A stretch of DNA of 64,000 bases from an uncultured Roseovarius sp. Its GTDB lineage: Bacteria; Pseudomonadota; Alphaproteobacteria; Rhodobacterales; Rhodobacteraceae. A program made the position numbers and the translations under genes. Numbering within the stretch: the stretch's first letter is position 1; each line of letters opens with the position of its first letter. Under the pieces are notes generated by a model. That model was not told the DNA's origin. It searched no databases and saw nothing but the letters and a program-made list of their open reading frames with translations. Below, piece by piece: positions 1-9,046 of this stretch. Location: assembly GCA_951812895.1 (NCBI GenBank), contig OX638333.1, positions 1,416,366 to 1,480,365 on the forward strand, written 5' to 3'.

Positions 1-117
1 ATAGAGATGCTCCCATTCCCGCAAATCACCGGCCATGGAAATTGCAATCGCTAATAGTTCTGTCTCTACGCTGGGGCGCCCCGGCAGCGGGAATCGCACC
101 AATGCAAAGCACTCCAT
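1..117 (-). CDS. Possible N-terminal fragment of an unidentified protein, cut by the window edge
   Basis: An open frame of 39 codons starts at an ATG on the minus strand at 117 and runs off the left edge without a stop. The frame is closed by a TAG three codons upstream of that ATG, so the ATG would be the first usable start. No Shine-Dalgarno sequence stands in front of it. The peptide begins MECFALVRFPLPG and I recognise no family. It may be a real gene or chance coding; the sequence left of the window would decide. Confidence 0.25.
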   Translation of the reverse strand, partial: MECFALVRFPLPGRPSVETELLAIAISMAGDLREWEHLY

Positions 118-306
118 TGTGCTTGGCTAGATCGAAATAACTCGAACCAAACATTTGTAGCTAGTGCGGCTATCACTTTGGCTTCTCAGAAGGCAGTCAA
201 ACAGTTATAAGTACGGCTTTGACTTACTTTGTCGCCATCCAATACTGCTCTATGTTGTCTCGGGGAATGCAATAGCGCTTCCCATTTTCGCAAAAGGAAG
301 GCCAAG
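118..306. other. Intergenic region upstream of the secreted hypothetical
   Basis: This 189-bp gap separates a possible leftward gene fragment from the gene at 307. It ends in a purine-rich ribosome binding site (AGGAAGG near 295). I see no convincing terminator, RNA gene or strong palindrome in it. Confidence 0.4.
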
Positions 307-858
307 ATGAGAAACGTAATCGCCACATTAATGTTAGTATTTGCCCTGCTGGGATTTTCCCCATCCGGTGCCGTTGCCCAAAGCGGGCATTTCATCGAAG
401 TCTATGACATCACCGTTTCGATCCCCAGCCTTAACCGCGGTATTCCCGAGACAGCAAAACCCTATTTTGAATCACATCAACCCGATGGTCTGACCGGGAC
501 TGGCTCGGGATCATTTGGCGGCACTGAGCGGCGGGAAGTTTTTATCGACCGCGGACTAAACGCCAATGTTGATGCCATAATGGCAGGTGTCTACACCGTG
601 ACCCCGCTGTCTTACGGTTTCGGATATGACCGCGTACGATGGGCCGTACGGGAAGGCGTGTACGAAACCTACCGTATCACCGATCCTTCCAGGTCGGATT
701 ATGGCATGTTCCAGGTCTACAAATCCCTGCAACTGCGTTTCACAATCCCGCGCGACGCCGCCCTTTTGGAAGGTGTCCGCGCGGCCATCGTTGCGGCCCA
801 TCCGTGGAGCGAGCCTGTCATTCTGGTCCATGAAGGGCTGGCGCACAGGCGCAATTGA
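307..858 (+). CDS. Secreted protein of unknown function
   Basis: A 183-residue protein with a typical Sec signal peptide: a basic start (MRN), a hydrophobic core and a likely cut after Ala-Val-Ala near residue 24. An earlier in-frame start at 229 was rejected because the ATG at 307 has AGGAAGG at the right distance and directly begins the signal peptide. The mature part has no cysteine pattern, repeat or motif that I can assign. It is a single gene, with pgsA about 200 bp downstream beyond an unusual repeat module, so it need not share a transcript with pgsA. Export is well supported; the role is unknown. Confidence 0.7.
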   Translation: MRNVIATLMLVFALLGFSPSGAVAQSGHFIEVYDITVSIPSLNRGIPETAKPYFESHQPDGLTGTGSGSFGGTERREVFIDRGLNANVDAIMAGVYTVTPLSYGFGYDRVRWAVREGVYETYRITDPSRSDYGMFQVYKSLQLRFTIPRDAALLEGVRAAIVAAHPWSEPVILVHEGLAHRRN

Positions 859-1061
859 TCAGAGTGTTTCGGCCGCATTCTGAACGCAGCGTTCGGCGCG
901 TTAACCCTTTGGCGCAACAGCACGGTATCCAATGGGGGTGCACAGGGGGTGTACAGGTGGTGCATGGAAATCACCCCCCAATTTTACCTCATTTTCAGGG
1001 ATTAACCTTTTATCATTCGCATTACCTTTTACTGATAGAAAAAGCGGGCTAGAACAGGGCC
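859..1061. other. Intergenic region upstream of pgsA, mostly a structured repeat module
   Basis: About half of this 203-bp gap is the iteron module annotated at 897-1007. The rest, 1008-1061, is AT-rich and leads to pgsA. No terminator for the upstream gene is evident. Confidence 0.6.
897..1007 (+). repeat. Iteron module, copy 1 (three GTGYA iterons at 11-bp period)
   Basis: In order: GTTAACC at 900; three direct repeats GTGCACA, GTGTACA and GTGCATG starting at 938, 949 and 960, exactly 11 bp apart; ATCACCCCCC at 970; ATTAACC at 1001. A second copy with the same order and spacing within 1 bp lies inverted at 42466-42577. An 11-bp period places all iterons on one face of the helix, which suggests cooperative binding of a protein. 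The TTAACC boxes resemble half-sites of the cell-cycle regulator CtrA, but I cannot identify the binder. It lies upstream of pgsA. Confidence 0.75.
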
Positions 1062-1727
1062 ATGACGTGGAATATTCCCAACGTGTTAACCGTTCTCCGC
1101 CTGCTCGCTGCACCGGGCGTTGCGCTGATGTTTCTCTACTTCACGCGCCCTTGGGCAGACTGGTTTGCCTTGGTCTTGTTCGTGTCGGCCGCAATCACCG
1201 ACTGGTTCGATGGTTACCTTGCAAGAGCTTGGAAACAAACAACAAAAATGGGAACTATGCTCGATCCTATCGCTGACAAGGCGATGGTTGTGATCGCCCT
1301 GATGGTGATTGTCGGCTACAACAGCATGTCGCCGTGGCTGGTCCTGCCGGCAACGGTGATTCTGTTTCGCGAAGTGTTCGTATCGGGCTTGCGAGAGTTC
1401 TTGGGCGACACTGCTGGTACATTACGCGTGACCAAACTCGCGAAATGGAAAACGACCGCGCAAATGGTTGCAATTGCAGTACTATTTTCCCAAGGCGTGT
1501 TTGAACATTATCTCGGAATGTCATCATACGGCATGGATGATCAGCTGTTTTTCGATATCATTGAAGGCCGCGAAGAGGATCTTTTTGGTTTGCGCTGGAA
1601 AATGACCGGGATGATCTGGACCGGGCAAATCGGGCTGTGGCTGTTGTGGCTTGCGGCTGCACTGACATTGATCACTGGTGTTGATTACTTCAGGAAATCA
1701 ACACCCTACCTAAAGGACAGTGACTGA
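1062..1727 (+). CDS. pgsA: CDP-diacylglycerol-glycerol-3-phosphate 3-phosphatidyltransferase
   Basis: This inner-membrane enzyme makes phosphatidylglycerophosphate from CDP-diacylglycerol and glycerol-3-phosphate, the committed step to phosphatidylglycerol. The CDP-alcohol phosphotransferase signature is complete, with Asp47, Asp50, Gly51, Ala-Arg 54-55, Gly64, Asp68 and Asp72. Several hydrophobic segments fit the family, and 221 residues is a normal length (somewhat longer than the E. coli enzyme because of an insert near residues 150-170). The stop overlaps the moaD start (TGATG), so pgsA, moaD and moaE are likely one transcript. Phosphatidylserine synthases share the signature but differ in the flanking sequence. 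Confidence 0.95.
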   Translation: MTWNIPNVLTVLRLLAAPGVALMFLYFTRPWADWFALVLFVSAAITDWFDGYLARAWKQTTKMGTMLDPIADKAMVVIALMVIVGYNSMSPWLVLPATVILFREVFVSGLREFLGDTAGTLRVTKLAKWKTTAQMVAIAVLFSQGVFEHYLGMSSYGMDDQLFFDIIEGREEDLFGLRWKMTGMIWTGQIGLWLLWLAAALTLITGVDYFRKSTPYLKDSD

Positions 1728-1972
1728 TGGACGTGCTTTACTTTGCATGGGTGCGTGAGCGCATCGGCGCGCCAAAGGAGCGGGTAGAGACCAACGCCGC
1801 AACGGTAATGGATTTGGTTAACGAACTCCGCACCCGCGAAGAACGTTATGCCGCTGCATTCGCCGATCTGAGCGCTTTGCGCGTTGCGGTGGATCAGGAG
1901 TTGAGTGATTTTGATGCGCCCCTCAAAGACGTACGAGAAGTGGCATTTTTCCCCCCGATGACAGGGGGTTGA
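1727..1972 (+). CDS. moaD: Molybdopterin synthase small (sulfur-carrier) subunit MoaD
   Basis: An 81-residue ubiquitin-fold sulfur carrier. It ends in Thr-Gly-Gly, the C-terminal Gly-Gly that is adenylated and thiocarboxylated before sulfur transfer to precursor Z. The FFPPMTGG tail is characteristic. The start overlaps the pgsA stop and moaE follows 4 bp later, so MoaD and MoaE are made together as subunits of one enzyme. The molybdenum cofactor they build would serve SoeA and the Mo hydroxylase encoded elsewhere in this window. Confidence 0.93.
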   Translation: MDVLYFAWVRERIGAPKERVETNAATVMDLVNELRTREERYAAAFADLSALRVAVDQELSDFDAPLKDVREVAFFPPMTGG

Positions 1973-1976
1973 CCCC

Positions 1977-2420
1977 ATGGATATCCGTGTTCAGGCAGAG
2001 CCGTTTGACCTTGGTGCCGAAACCAATGCCTTTGCTGCACGACAATCGGGAATGGGCGCGGTCGTTACGTTTACCGGAATTGTGCGGGATCTGGATAATG
2101 ATGTTCTCGATGTAATGGAGATCGAGCATTATCCGGGCATGACGGAAAAGGCATTGGAAAAAATCGCATCTCAGGCGCATGAACGTTGGGACATCGGGGA
2201 TATCCTGATCATCCATCGCCATGGTAGCCTGCGGCCGGATGATTTGATCATGATGGTTGCCACGTCGTCGCGCCACCGCGCCGATGCCTTTCAGGCTGCC
2301 GAGTTTTTGATGGATTTCCTGAAGTCCCGCGCGCCGTTTTGGAAAAAAGAAAAAACAAACGTCTCAACTGACTGGGTTGCCGCCAAATCCAAAGACGAAG
2401 ACGCACTTAAACGCTGGTAG
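1977..2420 (+). CDS. moaE: Molybdopterin synthase catalytic (large) subunit MoaE
   Basis: A 147-residue MoaE. It carries the conserved HRHG segment, the ATSSRHRADAF segment and the catalytic-lysine region near the C-terminus (APFWKKE). It pairs with MoaD to insert the dithiolene sulfurs of molybdopterin. It lies 4 bp after moaD. The gene ends the short operon and faces the converging oxoprolinase gene across 70 bp, where I see no clear hairpin terminator. Confidence 0.95.
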   Translation: MDIRVQAEPFDLGAETNAFAARQSGMGAVVTFTGIVRDLDNDVLDVMEIEHYPGMTEKALEKIASQAHERWDIGDILIIHRHGSLRPDDLIMMVATSSRHRADAFQAAEFLMDFLKSRAPFWKKEKTNVSTDWVAAKSKDEDALKRW

Positions 2421-2490
2421 TTTTGTACAATCCTCTGATAGGAAGATTTGAACCCAACCTCATTTTAAGAAATTGAAGTTAACCGTTTTA

Positions 2491-5400
2491 TTAGGGCTTC
2501 CCCCAACCACCCCCACCCGGTGTCTCCATTCCAAAGGCACTACCTGACTTTAGCTCGATTTCGTCATTCCCGGCCATTTCACGTATCGTACCATCTGGTA
2601 ATTCGGCCCAATTGCGCCCAGTTTTGCCGGGTTCCCCACCATTCGCGCCAAAGGGTGGAATGATACGGTGATTGGTCAAAGTGGTCACGGTAACCGGCGC
2701 CAGGAACCGAAGCCGGCGGATCAGGCCATGCCCTCCACGCCACTCACCTGCGCCACCGGAATTGTCCCAAATTCCAAATTCCTCCAGTCGGACGGGAAAG
2801 CGTTTTTCAAGAATTTCGGGGTCGGTCATGCGGGTGTTTGTCATATGGCTCTGCACGGCATCGCACCCCCTGAACCCCGGCCCTGCCCCCGATCCGCCAG
2901 CGATGGTTTCGTAATTCTGGAAATCGTCATTGCCCCAAACGAAATTATTCATTGTTGCCTGAGATCCGGCAATCACCCCAAGCGCCCCGTACAGCGCGTT
3001 GCAGGCAGCCTGCGAAACTTCGGTGTTGCCGGAAATCACGGCTGCAGGTGGTCCGGGATTCAGCATTGAACCCTCGGGGATAATGATTTCGAGCGGCTTA
3101 AGACATCCTTGGTTCAAAGGGATTTCAGCCCCCACCATGGTGCGAAAGACGTAAAGCACTACCGCGCCGCTGATCGACTTCGGCGCATTATAGTTGCCGG
3201 TGTGCTGGGCGGATGTGCCGGTGAAATCAATCACTGCAGATCGGTTTTCATGATCAACCTTCACCCGGACTTCGATCGCTGCGCCATGATCCATGGGATA
3301 GGTAAACTGCCCATCGCGCAGCCGGTCGATCACCCGGCGCACGCTTTCCTCGGCGTTGTCCTGAACGTGGCCCATATAGGCCTGCACAACATCAAGGCCA
3401 TAGGCCTCAACCACCTTCAATAGCTCCTGGCGACCGGTTTCGTTCGCCGCCACCTGTGCCTTGAGGTCAGCCATGTTCTGCAGAATGTTGCGGCATGGAT
3501 ATCGACCGGTGGCAAGGATCCTTTCGGCGGTTTCTTCGAGCAGAGTGCCAGCATCCACCAGCTTCACATTGTCGATCAGCACACCTTCTTCGCTGATGTG
3601 GGTGCTGTCTGGCGGCGCAGACCCCGGTGTACGCCCGCCAATATCGGCGTGGTGCCCGCGTGACCCCAACCAGAAAACCGCCGTGCCATCCACGAATACG
3701 GGCGTAACCACGGTAACATCGGGTAGGTGAGTGCCTCCATTGAAGGGTGAATTCAGCATGTAGGCGTCACCGGGCTGCACATCCGGGTTTAGCCGCATGA
3801 CCGTTCTTATACTGTCTGACATCGACCCCAGATGCACCGGCACATGCGGGGCATTGGCCACCAGATCGCCCGCCGCGTCAAAAATCGCACAGGAAAAATC
3901 AAGCCGTTCCTTAATGTTTACCGACCATGAGGTATTGGCAAGAGTTGCCCCCATCTGGTCTGCGACGGACATAAACAGATTGTTGAAAACCTCCAGCAAA
4001 ACAGGATCGGCGCGAGTACCTGCTGCGGCTGTACGACGTGCAGATCCAGAACGTTCCAGCAGCAGATTACCCATGCGATCAACCCGAGCGTTCCAGCCGG
4101 GTTCGACTACATTGGTCCCGGTTGGTTCCGTGATGACGGCAGGGCCACGAACTTGTGCGGTAGGATCAAGTGCGGCGCGGTCATAAAGCGGAACATTAAC
4201 TACGGCTCCTTCCAGATGTACCGGAATGTCGGCATGCGGGACGCCATCACCCTCTGGCAGAGCCGGCTCGGGTGATTGACCCGTTTGGCCCACCGATTCA
4301 ACGCTGACCATCTCGAACAGAATTGCTCGCTCTGGCGAATGAAAACCGAACCTCTGTTGATGCGCTTCTTCGAAACTGGCCTGCATCTGATCAGCGGGCC
4401 CAAATGGCACCTCGAGCGCCTGATGAGATCCGTCATAGCGCAGATGTGCGCGTTTGTGGGTTGTGATGTCCTGAATGCCCTGACCGGCAACTTCGGCACG
4501 TGCATCTTCTTCAAGCGCATCAAGTGCCTTGGTTGCTGCCGCCGTATCCGACAGAGGCGCATCAAGCTGTACCTCACGCAATGCACTGATCTCGGCCAAT
4601 CCCATTCCATAGGCGCTCAGAACACCAGCATGCGGGTGAATTAGAACCCGCCGCATGCCAAGTGCATCGGCTACTAAACAGGCATGCTGCCCCCCCGCGC
4701 CACCGAAACATTGCAGCGTGTAGCGGGTTACGTCATGGCCACGCTGCACACTGATTTTTTTGATCGCGTTTGCCATGTTATCAACAGCAATTCGCAAAAA
4801 CCCGTCTGCCATCTCTTCAGGGCTGCGCCGTGCCTCGCCGGTTTCTTTCGCTACGGCCTCTGACAGGTCTTCGAACTTCTGCTGAACGACCGTGGCGTCA
4901 AGGGGTTGATCGCCACTGGGCCCAAAAACGGATGGGAAGTGATCGGGATTAAGCTTGCCCAGCATGACGTTACAATCCGTCACTGTTAAGGGGCCACCGC
5001 GGCGGTAACAGGCCGGTCCGGGATTGGCGCCTGCACTTTCAGGGCCGACCTGAAACCTGCCGTCGACAAATTTGCAGATCGAGCCGCCGCCGGCAGCGAC
5101 GGTATGAATATCCATCATCGGCGCCCGCATCCGCACGCCTGCCACTTCGGTTTCAAAACTGCGTTCGAATTCACCTGCATAGTGGCTCACATCGGTTGAC
5201 GTACCACCCATGTCAAACCCGATAAGCTTGCCATGTCCGGCTGCTTCGCCGGTGCGGACCATGCCAACGATACCGCCTGCGGGGCCGGACAGGATTGCAT
5301 CACGCCCCTGAAACAGCCCAGCGTCAGTCAGTCCGCCGCTGGATTGCATGAACAACAGTGCTTCGCAGGCGCGGCCAAGTTCCAACTCACCCGCAACCTG

Positions 5401-6066
5401 ATCGACATAGCGGCGCAGGATGGGGGAAAGATAGGCATCGACAACGGTTGTATCGCCGCGTCCCACCAGCTTCGCCAGACGACTGACCTGATGAGAGGTC
5501 GATATTTGCGTGAAGCCGATATCCTTCGCGATTTCTGCGACCTGCTCTTCGTGTGCAGCGTTGAGATAAGCGTGCAGCCCCGCAATCGCTACCGCACGAA
5601 TGCCGTTGTCAAACGAACGCTGTAGCGCCCCTCGCGCGGCGGCTACATCCAAGGGGCGTAGCACATTTCCATCGGCATCAAGCCTTTCATCAAGCTCGGC
5701 CACCTCTTCAAATAACAAATCCGGGCGCCTGATTTCGAGGTCAAACAGGCGCGGTCTTGTCTGATATCCAATCTCCAGCAGATCCCGAAATCCTTTGGTG
5801 ATAAGCAGAAGGACTCGTTCACCCTTTCGTTCCAGCAGTGCGTTGGTTGCGACAGTTGTACCCATTCGGACCGATCGGATAGATGCATCGGGAAACGCGC
5901 GCTCAACTCCCATCAAATCGCGAATCCCTTGCACTGCGGCATCCCGGTAACGTTCCGGATTTTCGGACAGCAGTTTATGGGAATGGACCTTTCCTGCGGG
6001 ATCAAGTGCTACGATATCGGTAAAGGTTCCACCACGGTCGATCCAGAATTCCCAAGGGTTGCTCAT
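2491..6066 (-). CDS. Fused hydantoinase A/B (ATP-dependent 5-oxoprolinase-type) protein
   Basis: A 1191-residue single-chain protein. The N-terminal half (about 1-680) is hydantoinase A-like, with the ATP-site segments [11 protein letters not shown] and [12 protein letters not shown]. The C-terminal half, from about 690, is hydantoinase B-like, with segments such as [11 protein letters not shown] and HLGSMSDS. Family members hydrolyse cyclic amides (5-oxoproline, N-methylhydantoin) using ATP. The fused form and length fit eukaryotic-type 5-oxoprolinase; many bacteria split the two parts. The ATG at 6066 is preferred over one five codons earlier because GAGG precedes it. It is monocistronic and convergent with moaE. 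Substrate is not certain: another lactam is possible. Confidence 0.85.
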   Translation of the reverse strand: MSNPWEFWIDRGGTFTDIVALDPAGKVHSHKLLSENPERYRDAAVQGIRDLMGVERAFPDASIRSVRMGTTVATNALLERKGERVLLLITKGFRDLLEIGYQTRPRLFDLEIRRPDLLFEEVAELDERLDADGNVLRPLDVAAARGALQRSFDNGIRAVAIAGLHAYLNAAHEEQVAEIAKDIGFTQISTSHQVSRLAKLVGRGDTTVVDAYLSPILRRYVDQVAGELELGRACEALLFMQSSGGLTDAGLFQGRDAILSGPAGGIVGMVRTGEAAGHGKLIGFDMGGTSTDVSHYAGEFERSFETEVAGVRMRAPMMDIHTVAAGGGSICKFVDGRFQVGPESAGANPGPACYRRGGPLTVTDCNVMLGKLNPDHFPSVFGPSGDQPLDATVVQQKFEDLSEAVAKETGEARRSPEEMADGFLRIAVDNMANAIKKISVQRGHDVTRYTLQCFGGAGGQHACLVADALGMRRVLIHPHAGVLSAYGMGLAEISALREVQLDAPLSDTAAATKALDALEEDARAEVAGQGIQDITTHKRAHLRYDGSHQALEVPFGPADQMQASFEEAHQQRFGFHSPERAILFEMVSVESVGQTGQSPEPALPEGDGVPHADIPVHLEGAVVNVPLYDRAALDPTAQVRGPAVITEPTGTNVVEPGWNARVDRMGNLLLERSGSARRTAAAGTRADPVLLEVFNNLFMSVADQMGATLANTSWSVNIKERLDFSCAIFDAAGDLVANAPHVPVHLGSMSDSIRTVMRLNPDVQPGDAYMLNSPFNGGTHLPDVTVVTPVFVDGTAVFWLGSRGHHADIGGRTPGSAPPDSTHISEEGVLIDNVKLVDAGTLLEETAERILATGRYPCRNILQNMADLKAQVAANETGRQELLKVVEAYGLDVVQAYMGHVQDNAEESVRRVIDRLRDGQFTYPMDHGAAIEVRVKVDHENRSAVIDFTGTSAQHTGNYNAPKSISGAVVLYVFRTMVGAEIPLNQGCLKPLEIIIPEGSMLNPGPPAAVISGNTEVSQAACNALYGALGVIAGSQATMNNFVWGNDDFQNYETIAGGSGAGPGFRGCDAVQSHMTNTRMTDPEILEKRFPVRLEEFGIWDNSGGAGEWRGGHGLIRRLRFLAPVTVTTLTNHRIIPPFGANGGEPGKTGRNWAELPDGTIREMAGNDEIELKSGSAFGMETPGGGGWGKP

Positions 6067-6186
6067 ATCGTCCTCGCACAATTTTCACCGCCACGTTTCG
6101 CCGGGGGGGTGGAATTGTCAACGGGCGGGCATTGAAATTCTTCCTTGGTTTGGTGCAAATGCGGTGAAAGCAAAAGGAGTCACGCA

Positions 6187-6603
6187 ATGGAGCTGCGCCG
6201 GATCACCGATGAATTCTCGGTCTCGCCACAAGTTGACCCGGAACATATGCATGAAATTGCAGGCGCTGGATTCCGGTCTGTTATCTGTAACCGTCCTGAT
6301 GGCGAAGAAATGGGCCAGTGTGACTACAACCCAATTGCGGAAGCGGCAAAAGCCGAAGGACTAGAGGTTCAGTGCATTCCAATTTCTTCCGGTTTCGTCA
6401 CGCCGGATGCACTTGATGAGTTTCGTAAAGCGCTTGAAGAGATGCCCAAACCGATATTGGCGTATTGCCGCACAGGAACACGCTGCACGATGCTATGGAG
6501 CATTGCCGAACATGGCCGTCGGGCTGACGACGAGATTGTCGAACTTGCTGCCAAAGCCGGGTACGACATGTCCGGTCTGATCCGTCAGTTACAGCAAAGA
6601 TGA
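6187..6603 (+). CDS. DUF442 / TIGR01244-type protein with a rhodanese-like active loop
   Basis: A 138-residue protein of the beta-lactamase-hydrolase-like phosphatase/sulfurtransferase group. Cys94 lies in the loop YCRTGTRC. Its C-R-x-G-x-R shape is that of rhodanese persulfide loops, not the CX5R of protein phosphatases, so sulfur transfer is more likely than phosphatase activity. The start at 6187 follows AAAGGAG. An earlier in-frame start at 6145 lacks this. Its stop overlaps the next gene (ATGA), so the two are translationally coupled. Relatives often sit with sulfur dioxygenases or sulfide enzymes; none is adjacent here. Confidence 0.75.
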   Translation: MELRRITDEFSVSPQVDPEHMHEIAGAGFRSVICNRPDGEEMGQCDYNPIAEAAKAEGLEVQCIPISSGFVTPDALDEFRKALEEMPKPILAYCRTGTRCTMLWSIAEHGRRADDEIVELAAKAGYDMSGLIRQLQQR

Positions 6604-7322
6604 GCCATTGGACGGCAGTTGGCCGATCGGGGGCACAATATCGTGCATTTGCAATTGAGAATGGTCGGGTAACGGCCCGTGCATATGGCGCTGATGAAAC
6701 AGAAGCTTTGGCCGTACTGTCCAAGGCTTCTGAAACGATTGTTCGTGTCGGTAGTGGCGTAGCTGAAAAACTGCCGGCTCCGGTTTTGCCGGCATCTGGG
6801 CTCTGTTTAGCAGACTGGGCACAGGATAAACCGCGAGACTTAATCCCGGCATGGGTGCGCTTAAGCATCGCCGGGTTTCTCGCATCATACAGCAATTGGG
6901 ATGGCGTGATTTGCGTTTCCGAAGCAGGCGTAAACCACTGGATCCACATCAGCGTGAATGAGGCGGTTAGCGCACAGAGCTTTTTGACACCTCGGATGAT
7001 TCACATGCTTGGCGGCGGCCGTATTCCTGATACCGATGCTTTGGAAAACACCCTGAGCCGTCCAGAACGGCTTGCCGCACAATTGCATTCAGCAGAAATA
7101 GCCGACTACCCCGATGCAACAACCGGACATCTGATCGGTGCTGAACTCGCCGCCGCCCGCAGCTATTGGTTGGGGCAGCAGGTCGTATTGATCGGGGATA
7201 CGCTGAAGCCCTACGCAACTGCGCTTGAAAGTCAGGGTGGGCCTTGTGAAGTTGTCAGCGCTGAATTGGCTCTTGAAGATGGGCTTGTGGCCCTTGGCAT
7301 TGCTTTGGGCCTGAACGGGTAA
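6600..7322 (+). CDS. Degenerate 2-dehydro-3-deoxygalactonokinase (DgoK-family) homologue
   Basis: A 240-residue protein similar to 2-keto-3-deoxygalactonate kinases, most clearly in the C-terminal part (GHLIGAELAAAR, VVLIGDTLKPYATALESQGG). Active kinases are about 290-300 residues and begin with a phosphate-binding D-W-G-[TS] segment. Here the matching place reads AVGRSGAQYRAFAI with no Asp, and the PGTHxKW-type segment is replaced by SEAGVNHWI. It therefore looks shortened and probably inactive as a kinase. It overlaps the DUF442 gene by 4 bp, which suggests a shared function. No galactonate genes are nearby. Confidence 0.6.
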   Translation: MSHWTAVGRSGAQYRAFAIENGRVTARAYGADETEALAVLSKASETIVRVGSGVAEKLPAPVLPASGLCLADWAQDKPRDLIPAWVRLSIAGFLASYSNWDGVICVSEAGVNHWIHISVNEAVSAQSFLTPRMIHMLGGGRIPDTDALENTLSRPERLAAQLHSAEIADYPDATTGHLIGAELAAARSYWLGQQVVLIGDTLKPYATALESQGGPCEVVSAELALEDGLVALGIALGLNG

Positions 7323-7383
7323 CGCCCAATTGGGTCAAGAGATTATCATTTTCACGAATGCGCCCGCATGCTAGCTCTTGGCG

Positions 7384-8316
7384 ATGCTGGCGGTATTTCT
7401 TCAGACTCTTCCATTTTTCCTCGTCATCGGATTGGGATATGGGGCTGCCCGTGGCGGATTTTTCCCTGAAGAAGCGACGGCGTGGCTTACCCGCTTTGTG
7501 TTTTATTTTGCACTGTCGGCGATGCTGTTTCGCTTTTCGGCCAATCTGTCATTTGCTGAGATATTCGATGGCCGGTTTGTCCTTGCCTATCTTTGGGGAA
7601 CCGGCTTTGTCTATGTTTTGGCCACACTTGTGGCCATGCTACGAAAAGTCGGAGTAGCCGCCGCCGCATTCGAAGCGCAATGCGCGGTGATCGGCAATGT
7701 CGGATTTCTCGGGGTGCCGATGCTGGTGCTATTGATGGGGGAAACCGCAATTGGTCCGGTTATGCTGGTTTTGTCGGTTGATCTGATCGTATTCGGGTCA
7801 TTAGTGGTGATCCTTGTAACGGGGTCACAAGATGGCCGTACGAATTTGGGAGTTTTACGGACCGTCGCTCTTGGTTTGCTGAAAAATCCAATGATCCTGT
7901 CAATCGCTTTGGGTCTGACCTGGTCGGCGCTTGCTATTCCAATCCCTCCGGTGATGAACGAATTTCTATCGCTGCTTGGTGGGGCCGCGACGCCCGGGGC
8001 ATTATTTGCGATTGGTGCGTCTCTGGCAGGTAAATCTGCGGAGCGACCCTTTGTTGCCGGTTGGTTGAGCGTCTGTAAGTTGGTGATTCATCCTGCAGTT
8101 ATTGCATTTTCAGCGCTCTATTTGTTCCCCGTCGATCCCTATGCAGCGGCGGTTATGATCGCGGCGGCGGCACTGCCAGTGGCAGGGAATGTCTACATTC
8201 TGGCACAACATTACGGGGTCGCCCCGCAGCGGGTTTCGGCCTCTATCCTGATTTCAACGATTTTTGCAGTTCTGACCGTTTCGGTGGTGATCGGTTGGGT
8301 CAGCCAGCTCTATTAG
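7384..8316 (+). CDS. AEC (auxin efflux carrier) family transporter
   Basis: A 310-residue inner-membrane protein with about ten hydrophobic helices and the AEC pattern. The N-terminal helix is FLVIGLGYGAARGGF, the centre contains NVGFLGVPM, and a late segment reads AAALPVAGNVYILAQHYG. Bacterial members move malonate, malate or unknown organic anions; the substrate here is not evident. A TTG at 7378 lies two codons before the chosen ATG, and neither has a strong ribosome site. It stands in the same direction as its neighbours with short gaps. Confidence 0.82.
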   Translation: MLAVFLQTLPFFLVIGLGYGAARGGFFPEEATAWLTRFVFYFALSAMLFRFSANLSFAEIFDGRFVLAYLWGTGFVYVLATLVAMLRKVGVAAAAFEAQCAVIGNVGFLGVPMLVLLMGETAIGPVMLVLSVDLIVFGSLVVILVTGSQDGRTNLGVLRTVALGLLKNPMILSIALGLTWSALAIPIPPVMNEFLSLLGGAATPGALFAIGASLAGKSAERPFVAGWLSVCKLVIHPAVIAFSALYLFPVDPYAAAVMIAAAALPVAGNVYILAQHYGVAPQRVSASILISTIFAVLTVSVVIGWVSQLY

Positions 8317-8329
8317 TGCCAAGGTCTCA

Positions 8330-9043
8330 ATGACGGATATCCAAAAACCAGAATATCAGCCGATACCATTGCCTGACCGACAAGAGCTCAGCGACGACGC
8401 CGGGTTTGCAGAGGTCCAGACCTATTGGGAACTTATGCGCAAGCGGCATACTGTGCGGGATTTCTCAGACCGCTCTGTGCCGGAAAAGATTATCGCAACC
8501 AGTGTCGCGGCGGCTGCGACTGCGCCAAGTGGTGCCAACCAGCAGCCTTGGCACTTTGCGGCGATTGCCTGCCATGAAATGAAGGCCCGAATACGTGAAG
8601 CTGCCGAGCAGGAAGAAGAGCGGTTCTACGCAGGTGGCGGCGGCGACGAATGGCTCTCGGCACTGGAGCCAATTGGCACGGGTGCAGACAAGCCACATCT
8701 CACCACTGCGCCGTGGCTCATCGTGATTTTTGCACAACGGTATGGTGTTAACCCGGACGGATCACGTCGCAAACATTACTATGTGCCGGAAAGTGTTGGG
8801 ATTGCGACGGGAATGCTAATCACCGCATTGCACAAGGCTGGTCTATGTTGTCTGACGCATACACCCAATCCGATGAAATTTCTAAATGACTTGTGTGGAC
8901 GGCCAGACAATGAAAAACCTGTGATGATTTTGGCGGTGGGGCATGCCGCAGAAAATGCAACCGTGCCTGCCGCTGCAAAAGTTAAGAAGCCGCTGGAAGA
9001 TGTGTTGACGATCTGCCGTGGTGAAAAACACGAAAAGGAATGA
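8330..9043 (+). CDS. Nitroreductase-family FMN oxidoreductase
   Basis: A 237-residue soluble flavoprotein. The family segments are RKRHTVRDFSDR near residue 43 (FMN phosphate contacts), APSGANQQPWHF near residue 65, and a C-terminal GRPDNEKPVMILAVGH. The length is typical. Members reduce nitro-aromatics, quinones or, in the BluB/IYD branch, flavin or iodotyrosine. The tail (GRPDNEKP) and length resemble the iodotyrosine-deiodinase-like branch, but the substrate cannot be called. It is 14 bp after the AEC gene and 4 bp before fghA, so it is probably co-transcribed. Confidence 0.8.
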   Translation: MTDIQKPEYQPIPLPDRQELSDDAGFAEVQTYWELMRKRHTVRDFSDRSVPEKIIATSVAAAATAPSGANQQPWHFAAIACHEMKARIREAAEQEEERFYAGGGGDEWLSALEPIGTGADKPHLTTAPWLIVIFAQRYGVNPDGSRRKHYYVPESVGIATGMLITALHKAGLCCLTHTPNPMKFLNDLCGRPDNEKPVMILAVGHAAENATVPAAAKVKKPLEDVLTICRGEKHEKE

Positions 9044-9046
9044 AAA

